A stretch of DNA of 64,000 nucleotides from JANXQG01 sp964615095 (GTDB taxonomy: Bacteria > Planctomycetota > Planctomycetia > Pirellulales > Thermoguttaceae): NCBI GenBank assembly GCA_964615095.1, contig CAZTPX010000041.1, forward strand, positions 3,478 through 67,477, written 5' to 3'. The notes beneath the pieces were generated by a model. It was not told the origin of the DNA. It ran no database searches and worked only from the letters and a program-made list of their open reading frames with translations. Shown piece after piece: positions 9,606 through 18,512 of the stretch (within the stretch, counting starts at the first letter, position 1; every line of letters starts with the position of its first letter). A program made the translations under genes and the position numbers.

Positions 9606-10789
9606 AAACCGTATTGATCCTCGGCGCAGGGGTCTACCAACTGCCCCTTATCCGCGCCGCGCGTGCCGCGGCGTGCCGCGTGCTGGTGGCTTCCTACCGG
9701 GAAACCGATCCGGGCATGGGCCTGGCGGACGAGGCCTGGGTCGTCGATACGACTGACGTAGAATCTCTTGCCACGCGAGCACGGCAAACGCACTTGGACG
9801 CCGTGTTGACGACCGGCACGGATGTGGCGGTTCCCGCCATCGGCTGCTTGTGCGATACTTTGGGTTTGCCGGGAATTACCGCGGCCACGGCGCGCCTCGC
9901 CTCCAGCAAGACTGCCATGCAAGATCGCTTTGCCGCCTGCGGCGTGCCGGCGGCGCGTTACCGGCGCGTACGGACCGCACAGCAGGCCGAAGAAGCGGCG
10001 GCAGAACTCGGATATCCCGCCGTCGTCAAGACGCCCGACAGTTCCGGGTCGCGCGGTGTCACGGTAGTGGACTCGCCCGCGCGGCTGCATGCCGCCGTAA
10101 TCTGCGCGATCGAACATGCCCGCCACGGTGAAATACTCGTGGAGCAATACCTTTCCGGCAACGAGTTCGGCGCGCAGCTCGTCGTGGTCGATGGCACGAT
10201 CGTCCACTGCCTTTGCCATAACGACGTCGTCACGCCGCCGCCCGTTGCCGTGCCGATCGGACACTCCTGTCCGACGCTGCTGCCGACCGGCGTTGTGGAA
10301 GAGGCGACCGAAGTTTGCAAGTCCGCCGTACGGGCCTTAGGCATCGCCGACGGCGTTTGCAACGCCGATCTCATTTGGACGCGGGAGGGAGTTCGCGTAT
10401 TCGAGATTGCCGCGCGCGCCGGCGCCACGGGGCTTCCCGAGGTCGTGAAACTCCATTACGGCGTCGACCTCTACGCCGTCGCGCTGCAGCAGGCGTTGGG
10501 TCTGCCGCCGGATACGGCCCTCGCCGCCGGCCCGGCCGCGGCGATCTTGATTATCCGCGCACCCCGTACCGGGCGGCTGTTGCGGCAGCGCGTGCCGGAG
10601 TCCATGCGATCCCTGCCGGGCGTACAGCGCATCTCGTTCGACTACCCGGAAGGCGCCCTGGTGCGCGCCTTCCGTACCGGCCCGGATCGTATTGGCGACG
10701 TACTCGTGACGGCCGATACCGCGCGCGCTGCCGAACTGTTGGCCGAACGCGTAGTGGCGGCCTTGGAAATCGAGGTGGCGGACGCCTGA
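9602..10789 (+). CDS. ATP-grasp domain ligase (carbamoyl-phosphate-synthase/PurK-like)
   Basis: A 395-residue protein starting at the ATG that overlaps the acyltransferase stop by four bases. The start is chosen because MKTVLILGAGVYQLPLIRAA begins the pre-ATP-grasp Rossmann fold. The ATP-grasp core covers about residues 105-300: YPAVVKTPDSSGSRGV is the ATP-binding loop, ILVEQYLSGNEFG the lid, and VFEIAARAGATG contains the metal-ligand region (usually E-x-N-x-R; here the Asn is replaced). Such enzymes join a carboxyl, activated as acyl-phosphate, to an amine or another nucleophile. The substrate cannot be read from sequence. Together with an acyltransferase and nearby glycosyltransferases it may add an amino acid or similar acid to a glycan sugar. 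Confidence 0.85.
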   Translation: MKTVLILGAGVYQLPLIRAARAAACRVLVASYRETDPGMGLADEAWVVDTTDVESLATRARQTHLDAVLTTGTDVAVPAIGCLCDTLGLPGITAATARLASSKTAMQDRFAACGVPAARYRRVRTAQQAEEAAAELGYPAVVKTPDSSGSRGVTVVDSPARLHAAVICAIEHARHGEILVEQYLSGNEFGAQLVVVDGTIVHCLCHNDVVTPPPVAVPIGHSCPTLLPTGVVEEATEVCKSAVRALGIADGVCNADLIWTREGVRVFEIAARAGATGLPEVVKLHYGVDLYAVALQQALGLPPDTALAAGPAAAILIIRAPRTGRLLRQRVPESMRSLPGVQRISFDYPEGALVRAFRTGPDRIGDVLVTADTARAAELLAERVVAALEIEVADA

Positions 10790-10799
10790 GCGACGGCAG

Positions 10800-10862
10800 C
10801 TAATGCGGGAACCGCTCGTCCAGCGGCGCCAAAGCCACCTCGTTCATTTCTTCCGAACGCTC
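10800..10862 (-). pseudogene. Remnant of a second creatininase-family gene (C-terminal end only)
   Basis: On the minus strand this short stretch reads EMNEVALAPLDERFPH followed by TAG. The intact creatininase 1.6 kb away ends AELSASPLDERFPY followed by a stop. The two share 22 identical bases (10807-10828 and 12461-12482). Only the last 15 or so codons survive. The upstream part is replaced by a motif also found at 13471-13490, so this is debris of a duplication or rearrangement and not a gene. Confidence 0.6.
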
Positions 10863-10887
10863 TCAGGCAACGGGCTCATTGGAATGG

Positions 10888-12381
10888 TTACGGCAAGCTA
10901 CGGCTCGAACTGACCGTACCGCTAGCGATTACCTCATTGACCGCCTCGGCAATCCTGCGGGCGGAATCGCGACCAAAGAAGGCACAGAAGTTTGCAACAT
11001 AACGCTCGGCGGCCACTTGCCGCTGGCGGCGCAGCTCTGCATCGAATAGCATCGGAGCGACGGTCGCAGCGAACTCTTGCGGCGTGACCACGCGCGGACA
11101 CCCGGCCTCTTGGACCAGTTCCAACCCGTGCCCCAAGGGCGAAGGTGGTATGTCGATTACGACCGCCAGGCGGCGTTTCACCAAGGCGTCGCTCCCCAGC
11201 CCGCTGTTCTGCACGGCCACCACGTCCGCAGCCGCCATGGCTTCGTCCAATGTTATCTGGCGATTATCAAGGAAATGGATGCTTGGGTGTCGGCGGATTG
11301 TTTCCGCATAGGTTTCCAGTTTTTCCGACGGATGCAGACGGACTATGCCCGTCACATTGCCCAGCAACTCCATGCCCGCGCAAAAGACTTCACTGATTTG
11401 TAAACACTCGGCCTGACGGATCGGCGACGTACCTAGCATGACAACCGGGCGGTGGGGATCGAACCCCAACCGTGTGCGGATTGCTGTAGGCTCCGGCACG
11501 ATCTCTCGCGACAAACGGGGGCATCCGGCCAGGATTAGTCTTGCCGGATCTTCACCTGCTTGGAGGAAATTTTGTCGATGAGATTCACCCCAGCAAAGTT
11601 GAAAGTCGGCCAGAGAGTAGCGAAACGCCCTTGGCAAGGGAGCTAAAACACCGTGCAATAGGCCAAACGTAGGAATTTGCAACTGCCGGGCCGCGAGAAT
11701 CAAACACGACCATAGCGAACTGCGATCGTGTTCGGTGACAATGGCCGTCGGCCGACATCGCGTCAGAAACTCCAGACAACCAAGGAGCAACATGCTGGCG
11801 TGCATCAAATGGACGGAAAAACGCTCATAGGTTCCCCGCGGTGCAGCGGCATCGCGACAGAACCGCTTAAGTCCTGCCCTCCAGCGGGGCCAACAGCGAC
11901 GGTAGGCGACTGCCCATTTGGACGGGTCATGCGGCACGGAATCCTGCCACGAGGTCGCGTACGCACCCGCCGGCAACTTCGCCAAGACGTCCGCGTTCTG
12001 ATAGATCACGATGCAGCGTTGCGGTTCTAATGCCTCGATAACGGGCATGACCAGCTCGTTTATTCGCGGCGTGCTGTTTCGCCAAGTTACGAGAACGCGA
12101 TTGGGTGGGAACTCGCGCAGTCCACCGTGCTTGACCGTTGCCCGAATCCGCATGCGCAGCCACCTCAGCCGGTCTTTCCAACGCTGCGTCACGCTCGAAG
12201 CGGCGCGGCTATTGAGCAGTTCAATGACCACGGCATCCGTAAGCGTTGGACCCAGCGGCATCCCTTCCAGCAACGGTTGGGCCAGTGTGCCTTCCATCAC
12301 GGGCAGTAGATCGAGTTCCCGCGGTTCCGGGGCGGCTGCCGGCCGAGTCGACGATTCGCTATTAGGATTTGTTTCCGACAT
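10888..12381 (-). CDS. GT-B-fold glycosyltransferase-like surface-carbohydrate protein
   Basis: A 497-residue cytoplasmic protein without a signal peptide. The middle and C-terminal parts look like a GT-B or UDP-GlcNAc-2-epimerase-like fold: IVTEHDRSSLWSCLILAARQ, TFGLLHGVLAP, the CWGESHRQNFLQAG helix, RPVVMLGTSP opening the second Rossmann domain, IVRLHPSEKL, and the late ADVVAVQNSGLGSDALVKRR nucleotide-site region. The first 100 residues are poorly conserved and proline-rich. I do not recognise a specific family. The pattern is shared by capsule-export and polysaccharide-assembly proteins such as CDP-glycerol transferase relatives. It converges on the ATP-grasp gene and is probably part of the same glycan locus. 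Confidence 0.7.
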   Translation of the reverse strand: MSETNPNSESSTRPAAAPEPRELDLLPVMEGTLAQPLLEGMPLGPTLTDAVVIELLNSRAASSVTQRWKDRLRWLRMRIRATVKHGGLREFPPNRVLVTWRNSTPRINELVMPVIEALEPQRCIVIYQNADVLAKLPAGAYATSWQDSVPHDPSKWAVAYRRCWPRWRAGLKRFCRDAAAPRGTYERFSVHLMHASMLLLGCLEFLTRCRPTAIVTEHDRSSLWSCLILAARQLQIPTFGLLHGVLAPLPRAFRYSLADFQLCWGESHRQNFLQAGEDPARLILAGCPRLSREIVPEPTAIRTRLGFDPHRPVVMLGTSPIRQAECLQISEVFCAGMELLGNVTGIVRLHPSEKLETYAETIRRHPSIHFLDNRQITLDEAMAAADVVAVQNSGLGSDALVKRRLAVVIDIPPSPLGHGLELVQEAGCPRVVTPQEFAATVAPMLFDAELRRQRQVAAERYVANFCAFFGRDSARRIAEAVNEVIASGTVSSSRSLP

Positions 12382-12453
12382 CGGGATAATTCCCTAGAGT
12401 TGGTTCACGAAAGCACGGCCACGAACTAGCCTCCCCGAATCGCGATAGGTCAT

Positions 12454-13233
12454 TTAGTACGGGAACCGCTCGTCCAGCGGCGAGGCCGACAACTCGGCGA
12501 GGAATCCGCCCAGCCGCTCGACCAGGACCTCCATCAACCGCCGGCCCTTGTCGGCCGTCGCCGCGTGCGGATTGCCGCAACCGGTGTTGGTGGTCAAGAG
12601 GTGCCAGGGCCGGGTAATCGAAACCCAGCCGCGATTGATGGCGTCGAATCGCGAGGCCGCGGGTCGGCCGTCGTCGGCCGCCAGGGTGCCGTCGGCGTTC
12701 CGCGCCACGAGTTCGGCATGATAGGCCAGCATGAGCGAGGTCTCCATCTCGCCGGCATGATCGTCGGGCGCGGAGAAGATGTCGCTGTAAAGGTCTTTGA
12801 AGGTCGCGTACCAGTTGCAGAGGAACAGCTTGGCCGGCGTCTGCTCGTAGAGCTCCCGCAACACGGGCTTGAGGTCGTTGCCGCCGTGGCTGTTCAGCAG
12901 CACGATCTTGTGAATGCCGTGCCGAGCGAGCGACTCGACCAGGTCGCCCAGCACGACGGCCAGCGTGGCCGGATTGAGGTTCATCGTCAAGGGAAACCGC
13001 ATCTGGTTGGTCTGCGTGCCATAGGGGACCGTCGGCAGCAACACGACCTTCGCTCCGCGGTTCCAAGCGGCCTCGCAGATCTTCTCGCCCACCAGGTCGG
13101 CCTCGAAGATGTCGGTCCCATAGGGCAAGTGCAGGTTGTGCGGCTCCGTGGCCCCCAGGGGCAGGACCGCGACCTCATAACATTGCCCTTTGACAATGCC
13201 GTAGTTGATTTCCGCAAGTTTCCAGGGACGCAT
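12454..13233 (-). CDS. Creatininase-family metal-dependent amidohydrolase
   Basis: A 259-residue protein, the normal length for the family. Metal-binding residues are visible in order: Glu30 and His35 in LGATEPHNLHLPYGTD with Asp41, His116 in LLNSHGGND, and Glu162/Glu164 in DDHAGEMETS. The family includes creatininase and the FAPy deformylases/hydrolases ArfB and MftE, so the exact amide substrate is open. No signal peptide is seen. It lies 72 bases upstream of the GT-B-like gene on the same strand. A decayed copy of its 3' end remains at 10800-10862, suggesting this gene was once duplicated locally. Confidence 0.88.
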   Translation of the reverse strand: MRPWKLAEINYGIVKGQCYEVAVLPLGATEPHNLHLPYGTDIFEADLVGEKICEAAWNRGAKVVLLPTVPYGTQTNQMRFPLTMNLNPATLAVVLGDLVESLARHGIHKIVLLNSHGGNDLKPVLRELYEQTPAKLFLCNWYATFKDLYSDIFSAPDDHAGEMETSLMLAYHAELVARNADGTLAADDGRPAASRFDAINRGWVSITRPWHLLTTNTGCGNPHAATADKGRRLMEVLVERLGGFLAELSASPLDERFPY

Positions 13234-13265
13234 GCTTACCTCTGCACGATAAGTTGGATTTCCGC

Positions 13266-13356
13266 TCAGGACCGACCGAGAAATAACTTCCCGATTTGAG
13301 GGTGGCTGGGCGGCGCCCCAGCCAAAACGGGGAAGTTATTTTCCGGTCGGTCCTCA
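13266..13356. repeat. Nested inverted repeat
   Basis: The outer arms at about 13266-13298 and 13323-13356 share AGGACCGACCG and AAATAACTTCCC with their complements. An inner hairpin, TGGCTGGG/CCCAGCCA, sits in the centre. It lies just upstream of the creatininase start, outside any gene. Confidence 0.8.
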
Positions 13357-13511
13357 GTTGCCCAACAGGAAACCAACGCTTCCCCTAGTTTAACACAGAC
13401 CTCCGTGCAGGTAAACAACTAGCTGCCAGGAATCGGTTCGTTTGGGAATCGCGACTTGCCCCAGCCACGCCGCTCATTTCTTCCGAACGCAAAGGCCGTG
13501 GCGAATCGAAT

Positions 13512-13540
13512 GTACTCGGCACACGGCGTGTGCCGAGTAC
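13512..13540. repeat. Perfect 13-bp hairpin
   Basis: GTACTCGGCACAC and its exact complement are separated by GGC. The CGGCACAC...GTGTGCCG core resembles the hairpin embedded in the phosphohexomutase-like gene at 49021-49075, so both may belong to one repeat family. Confidence 0.75.
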
Positions 13541-13650
13541 CTTCGAGTTGACTTTCCACACTGCGGCGCTACGATGTAAAGTCTAAAAAGAACGTCGCGG
13601 CGTGGGCCGGCGACACTTTTCCATGAGCCACTCAAGAAAGGAGCAGGGAC

Positions 13651-14385
13651 ATGAACAGCCAATCGCAGCATTCGCGACGCCAATTTCTCCTGGCGGGAAC
13701 CGCCGCGGGCAGTGGGTTTGCCGTTGCCGGGTTTGTCGGCAGTGCGCAAGGAGGCGACGCGGCCGCCCCCGCCAAGAGCGGGGTGCAGCCCTCGCCGGAG
13801 ATGGACATTGCCCCGCCGGAAGACCTGATGCGCGAGCACGGCGTGCTCAGCCGCATCCTGCTGATTTACGAGGAGTCGCTGCGCCGGCTTCACGGCAAGC
13901 GAGACCCGCAGCCTGCCGTTGTGGCCGAGGCGGCCAAGATCATCCGCACCTTCATCGAGGATTATCACGAGAAACTGGAAGAGGACCAGCTTTTCCCCCG
14001 TTTCGAGAAGGCGGGCAAGCTCGTCGAACTGGTGAAAGTTCTGAGGGAACAGCATCAGGCAGGCCGCCGCTTGACCGACGAGACCATACGGTTGGCAACG
14101 CCGGCAGCCGTCAAGGATGCCCAGGGCAGCAAGCAGCTCTGCCACTCCCTCGAGCAGTTCATCCGCATGTACCGGCCCCACGAATCGCGTGAGGACACTG
14201 TGTTGTTTCCCGCCATTCGCAGCCTCATGACGGCCAAGGAGTTTGACGAGATGGGCGACCGTTTCGAGGACAAGGAGCACCAGTTGTTCGGCGCGCACGG
14301 CTTCGAGGACATCGTGGCGCGAGTGGCGGATTTCGAAAAGAAGTTGGGCATCTACGATCTGGGCCAGTTCACGCCCAACGTGTAG
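13651..14385 (+). CDS. Tat-secreted hemerythrin HHE-domain protein
   Basis: A 244-residue protein preceded by AAGGAGCAGGGAC, a good ribosome binding site. A twin-arginine signal, SRRQFLLAGTAAGSG, is at residues 8-22. A four-helix hemerythrin-like domain follows, with metal-ligand candidates His63 (EHGVLSR), His106/Glu110 (DYHEKLEED), His135 (REQHQAGRR) and His177/Glu181 (RPHESREDTVLFP). Such domains bind a di-iron centre and sense or carry oxygen or other small ligands. Tat export fits a protein folded with metal before export. It stands alone between divergent and convergent neighbours, so its partner is unknown. Confidence 0.9.
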   Translation: MNSQSQHSRRQFLLAGTAAGSGFAVAGFVGSAQGGDAAAPAKSGVQPSPEMDIAPPEDLMREHGVLSRILLIYEESLRRLHGKRDPQPAVVAEAAKIIRTFIEDYHEKLEEDQLFPRFEKAGKLVELVKVLREQHQAGRRLTDETIRLATPAAVKDAQGSKQLCHSLEQFIRMYRPHESREDTVLFPAIRSLMTAKEFDEMGDRFEDKEHQLFGAHGFEDIVARVADFEKKLGIYDLGQFTPNV

Positions 14386-14587
14386 GGAGTTCGCGGTCAA
14401 CCGAGGAACGGGATCACGATATCAAACACATGGTCCAGGCGGCAGATCTTGAAGACTTCAAGGATTTGTGGCCGAACGTCGCAACGTCCCCATACGTGCT
14501 TTGACCTTACCTAAACCGCCACTTTCCCGCCCCAGCCTCGGGAAACTCGCCGCCACAACCATTGTCGAAGCAAGCTAACCCGTTGGG

Positions 14588-16546
14588 TTAACGCACTTTT
14601 CCAGACGCCGGGGTGATGGCTTCCTCCGCAATCTTTTGCAGATAAGGAACGCGGTCCCAGATGATTCTCTCCTTGGCCTCCTTGTTCAAATTCGGGGTGT
14701 CGGCAGTCACTCTTACCGTGGTTGGCGATTGGCCTGTCAGGTATTTCCAGATCATGAGCGAATTGAACAGGGAGCCGTTGAAGGACTGGTGCCCAAAGTC
14801 GCTATACATGTACGGATGCAAGAAGGCGGGCGAGTCACCCAGCGTAGGATCGCCATGCGCGTCTTTCTTTGCGGGATAGTCTTTTGCAACCTTGAGCCAG
14901 GCCTGGCCGGCCGGAATGAAACCCGTATCAAGCGCGTCGGCCAGATGTCGGATCCGCCGATGTCCTTTCGCCTGATTGCTTTCCATATCCCGCCATCCGA
15001 GTTGCGGCTCGTAGAAGACCGGATACGCGCCGCTTTCCTTGATCCAATCCACGAGCGTCTTGGCATCTTTCAGCAAGTCTGCGTCGGAGACTTTGTCGTC
15101 GATGGCGTCAATCCAGGGTTGGATGATCACCACATCCCAGCCTTCGTTGATTTTTTCGTGGACCGCAAGTTTGCGCCACGTGGCGTATTCCACGAGTTTC
15201 CCCAGGCCTTTGCCTCGTGACGCGGTTTGGAGTCCTAAGGGGCGGGGCGATATTTTGTCCAAGAACATCAGCCACTCATCCAGCGGGCCACTGAAGCCCA
15301 CCAGGCTATTGCCGATGATCAAGACCCGGGCGCCTTTCCGCAGGGGAAAGACGGGGGAGGGAGGATTGCCGTCAACCTTTACGGAAATGACTGTGCTCGT
15401 CTCTTGCTTGCGCGAAGTGCCGACGGTCAGGACCACTTGGTAACGCGCGGGCGACTGGAAGGCATGGCTGACGTTCTTCCCTTCACCTTTTTGGCCATCT
15501 CCGAAGTCCCAGTGGAAAGTTATGGGCGTCCCGTCCGGGCTGGATGATTCGGATGCGTCGAACTTCACTTCTGCCTTGCAGCGGACTGCCCGTGGGGTTG
15601 CCCGGGCGAGCGCTATGGGAGGCTGACGTTCACCCGGAAGAACCGTGATCGATTCTCGAGTTACACTCCCACCGCCCTTATCGTCTTCTACTTGCAGAAC
15701 AACTTCGTAGATGCCCGGGCGGGTATATTTGTGGCTGGGATTAGGCGCCAACGTTTCGGTTTCGCCATCGCCAAATGTCCAAGTATACCTTCCGACCTGT
15801 CCGGCAGGAGCTTTGGATCGATCGCCGGTAAACTTGACCTCCAGAGGACTCGGTCCGCGAGTTGGAGATGCTATGATCCTGGCCGTCGGAGGCGTGGAAC
15901 CCGAACGACCGGCAGTACTAGCCGCCGTGACGGCAGTGACAGTAGTACCTACCGCCGTGAGCAAAGGACGCTTGATGAGAACGGGATTCCCAAAAAAGAC
16001 CTTGTCATTCCAGGGTATGCCGTCCTCCACGTCTGCCACGGAAATCTTCAAGGTCTTGACGCCGCGCAGGTCAACAATCGCCGTGATCGGACGGTTGACT
16101 TGGGGAAGGTAGCCACTATCGTAAAGTTGTTTTTCATCCCCAAAAACTTGCACGTGGGCTTTTGTCCCGTCATATTGCCCAAGGTCGGTGACTAAGCTGC
16201 AATACTGGCCATGCAGTGCATAGTTCCAAGATAGACTCCCGTGGACCACAAGCAGCCACGTCTTACAAATCTTGTCGCCCAACCTGACCTCTTTGCGGTT
16301 TAACCAGGATGGAATGCGATTCACCCAAAGCCAGGCATCTTTTTCCTTGTCCGGAGCAACTTTTCCTTCTCCTTCCTTGGCGTCGGGGAGAATCGGCAAA
16401 TCCGTAAGATTGACAATCGCAGGCTCGTTGGCTGAAGCGGTGGAATTGTCTTCTCCTCTCGCGCCATGAACGCCCAAGAGAACGAGACTTATCATGGAAA
16501 ACCACGAGAATGAGACATAGCGTGTGAAGGCGACAGGAGAGTTCAT
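14588..16546 (-). CDS. Secreted PKD-domain protein with SGNH-hydrolase-like C-terminal domain
   Basis: The start is set at the ATG at 16546, where MNSPVAFTRYVSFSWFSMIS begins a normal signal peptide. The frame extends 19 codons upstream. After cleavage at about residue 31, a domain of about 140 residues resembles NPCBM/carbohydrate-binding modules. Two PKD domains follow, each with the YTWTFGDGETE or FHWDFGDGQKG motif. The final 250 residues look like an SGNH/GDSL hydrolase: VLIIGNSLVG carries the candidate nucleophile Ser, and SDFGHQSFNGSLFNSLM matches the late D-x-x-H block. Binding domains plus an esterase-like domain suggest action on external carbohydrate or polysaccharide esters. The substrate is not deducible. 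Confidence 0.8.
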   Translation of the reverse strand: MNSPVAFTRYVSFSWFSMISLVLLGVHGARGEDNSTASANEPAIVNLTDLPILPDAKEGEGKVAPDKEKDAWLWVNRIPSWLNRKEVRLGDKICKTWLLVVHGSLSWNYALHGQYCSLVTDLGQYDGTKAHVQVFGDEKQLYDSGYLPQVNRPITAIVDLRGVKTLKISVADVEDGIPWNDKVFFGNPVLIKRPLLTAVGTTVTAVTAASTAGRSGSTPPTARIIASPTRGPSPLEVKFTGDRSKAPAGQVGRYTWTFGDGETETLAPNPSHKYTRPGIYEVVLQVEDDKGGGSVTRESITVLPGERQPPIALARATPRAVRCKAEVKFDASESSSPDGTPITFHWDFGDGQKGEGKNVSHAFQSPARYQVVLTVGTSRKQETSTVISVKVDGNPPSPVFPLRKGARVLIIGNSLVGFSGPLDEWLMFLDKISPRPLGLQTASRGKGLGKLVEYATWRKLAVHEKINEGWDVVIIQPWIDAIDDKVSDADLLKDAKTLVDWIKESGAYPVFYEPQLGWRDMESNQAKGHRRIRHLADALDTGFIPAGQAWLKVAKDYPAKKDAHGDPTLGDSPAFLHPYMYSDFGHQSFNGSLFNSLMIWKYLTGQSPTTVRVTADTPNLNKEAKERIIWDRVPYLQKIAEEAITPASGKVR

Positions 16547-16615
16547 GCAGTTTTCTTTGAGTTGAGTGATTGCGGCTTTGGAGATATTACTCCGGCAACA
16601 CACTTGATCAGCAGT

Positions 16616-16658
16616 AACCCGAAGCGTAAGCGAGGAATCCTCGCTTACGCTTCGGGTT
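16616..16658. repeat. Family-B inverted repeat (CCCGAAGCGTAAGCGAGG type)
   Basis: A perfect 21-base stem around a single central A, built on CCGAAGCGTAAGCGAGG. A second copy with a longer spacer is at 36081-36138. Confidence 0.9.
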
Positions 16659-16723
16659 GGTTTGAGGATCTTCCATGCCGGCGTAATAATAGCGTCCGGA
16701 AGATTGACGAGGCGCTGTGTTGT

Positions 16724-16787
16724 CGTTGGAGTCCCGGCTTTAGCCGGAATCCTCCCGGAACAACCGCCTAAAGGCGGGACTCCAACG
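16724..16787. repeat. Family-A inverted repeat (GTTGGAGTCCCGGCTTTAGC type)
   Basis: Arms at 16724-16747 and 16764-16787 begin CGTTGGAGTCCCG. They pair well, although part of the stem differs between the arms. Other copies are at 23432-23487 and 33760-33822. Confidence 0.9.
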
Positions 16788-16809
16788 GCTCATTTCCTCC
16801 CGCGCAAAC

Positions 16810-16815
16810 TATAAT
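16810..16815 (+). promoter_or_regulatory. Possible -10 box upstream of the Gfo/Idh gene
   Basis: TATAAT within CGCAAACTATAATG lies 130 bases before the start at 16946. A CGC-x-(A/G)ACTATA context recurs at about 23346 and 23503. No convincing -35 is seen. Confidence 0.3.
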
Positions 16816-16945
16816 GCGGCCGCCGATCGCTGTCAAGAATGCTCTGCAAATGCGCGCCGCTTGAGTTCCGCCGCCGATTCGGTTATCCTAGCTTGCGTAT
16901 CAATGCCCGGAATTCCCACCCCCAAATGCCAGTAGGAGCAGGAAG

Positions 16946-18292
16946 ATGCGAACAGCTTTCGGTCGCCGCAAGTTCATCAAGACCTCGATCGTCGGGGCCG
17001 CCGGAATCGTGATCCTCAAGGACAGCCGCTCGGTAGGCGCCTATTTTGCCAACGAGAAACTCAATATCGCCAGCATTGGTGTCTGCGGTCAGGGCGAGTC
17101 GAACCTTGGCGGGGTGGGCGGCGAGAATATCGTTGCCTTGTGCGATGCCGACGAGCGGCGGGCCGACCCGGCCGGCAAGCGGTTCCCCAAGGCCAAGCGT
17201 TATGCCGATTTCCGCAAGATGTTCGACGAAATGCAGCGCCAGATTGATGCGGTCGTGGTCAGCACGCCGGACCACACGCACGCCGTGGTGGCGGTGGCGG
17301 CCATGAAGTTGGGCAAACACGTCTATTGCGAGAAGCCCTTGGCACGCACCGTCCATGAAGTGCGGGCCATGCGTCTGACGGCCATCGAGCACAAGGTCGT
17401 CACGCAGATGGGCAACCAAGGCTCGGCCACCGAGGATCTGCGGCGCGGGGTGGAGTTGGCCTGGGGTGGCGTGATGGGCGAGATGCGCGAGGCCCACGTT
17501 TGGCTGGCCGGTGGCGATGGACCGCAAGAGCGCCCCAAGGACGAACCGCCCGTGCCGGAAGGACTGCATTGGGACCTGTGGCTTGGCCCCGCGCCCCAGC
17601 GTCCCTATCACCCGGCCTACGTTCCCGGCGCTTGGCGGCATTGGCGGGCCTTTGGCAGCGGCTCCGGCGGCGACATGGGCTGCCACACGATCAACATGGC
17701 CGTCCGCGCCCTGAAGCTCGACCTGTTGTGGAAAGCCGATCCGGCAGTTAAGTCCGCTGCGCCGGCCATTATCCGTGTGGAGGCCGAGGCTTCGGAGATC
17801 CATCCTGAGGCGTATCCTCGGCGGCTGGTCGCCAAGTTCGATTTCCCCGCCCGCGGCGCATTGCCGCCGGTGAAGTTGACCTGGTACAACGGCGGACCTA
17901 AGCCGCCCAAGGACGTGCTGCTGGGGCACTTGATGACCGAATGGGGTTGCCTGGTGAAAGGGACGCAAGGGGCGATCTTCACCTCGTGCCCGTGGAACAC
18001 GCGACTGGAGTTGTTGCCGAAGGCCAAATTCCAGAACTTCAAAGGCCCCGCGCCGACCATCGCCCGTTCGCCCGGTCACCACGCCGAATGGATCCTCGGC
18101 TGCAAGGGCGGGCCGAAGCCTTTCTCGAATTTCGAGGTCGGCGGCCCCATGGCCGAGATTGTGCAACTGGTGCATGTGGCTTCCCTGGCGCGCAAGCCGA
18201 TCGAGTACGATCCGCTCGGCGGCAAGATCGTCAACGAACCGGAAGCGAATGCCTTGCTGCACCGCGAATATCGAGCCGGGTGGTCGTTATAG
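16946..18292 (+). CDS. Tat-secreted Gfo/Idh/MocA-family oxidoreductase
   Basis: A 448-residue protein with AGGAGCAGGAAG directly before the ATG. The Tat signal GRRKFIKTSIVGAAG is at residues 6-20. The Rossmann domain starts at about residue 39 (LNIASIGVCGQGESN) and the EKPLARTVHE motif carries the conserved Lys130. The C-terminal domain includes GSGSGGDMGCHTINMAVRAL and the usual LTWYNGG segment of the planctomycete clade. Family members oxidise or reduce sugars and inositols with NAD(P). Tat export suggests the cofactor is bound before export. The planctomycete genomes are known to carry many paralogs, so the substrate cannot be assigned. It is monocistronic here. Confidence 0.92.
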   Translation: MRTAFGRRKFIKTSIVGAAGIVILKDSRSVGAYFANEKLNIASIGVCGQGESNLGGVGGENIVALCDADERRADPAGKRFPKAKRYADFRKMFDEMQRQIDAVVVSTPDHTHAVVAVAAMKLGKHVYCEKPLARTVHEVRAMRLTAIEHKVVTQMGNQGSATEDLRRGVELAWGGVMGEMREAHVWLAGGDGPQERPKDEPPVPEGLHWDLWLGPAPQRPYHPAYVPGAWRHWRAFGSGSGGDMGCHTINMAVRALKLDLLWKADPAVKSAAPAIIRVEAEASEIHPEAYPRRLVAKFDFPARGALPPVKLTWYNGGPKPPKDVLLGHLMTEWGCLVKGTQGAIFTSCPWNTRLELLPKAKFQNFKGPAPTIARSPGHHAEWILGCKGGPKPFSNFEVGGPMAEIVQLVHVASLARKPIEYDPLGGKIVNEPEANALLHREYRAGWSL

Positions 18293-18512
18293 CCGCCGCG
18301 GATTCTACGAAGTCCTCCCTGTTTCAAAATTCATTTCTTGCGCCAAAGTGTTGCACTCGTTGGCCGCACCCGAATGGGTGAGTTCAAAAATTCCGCAGAC
18401 GGCCGTGTGTCGCTTATTCCGATCGTCCGCACCATGCGGGCTGGGGTCTGCTCCTCCATTCCGCTAAACAGTTACGAATCGATAAATCAACAAGTATCGC
18501 AAGCCCTCGCTC

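Larger units (their letters stand above)
13234..13650. other. Intergenic region between divergent genes, carrying two hairpins
   Basis: This 417-base spacer contains the nested inverted repeat at 13266-13356 and the perfect hairpin at 13512-13540. Otherwise I see no open frame with a ribosome binding site and no RNA gene. The motif at 13471-13490 (CGCTCATTTCTTCCGAACGC) recurs with one change at 10841-10860. Confidence 0.7.
16547..16945. other. Intergenic region carrying two dispersed inverted repeats and a possible promoter
   Basis: This 399-base divergent spacer holds a family-B repeat (16616-16658), a family-A repeat (16724-16787) and a TATAAT box at 16810-16815. I see no gene in it. Confidence 0.7.

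Noticed and set aside
16883..18262. 459-residue minus-strand frame
   Set aside because: It is opposite the Gfo/Idh gene, which has a ribosome binding site, a Tat signal and conserved motifs.
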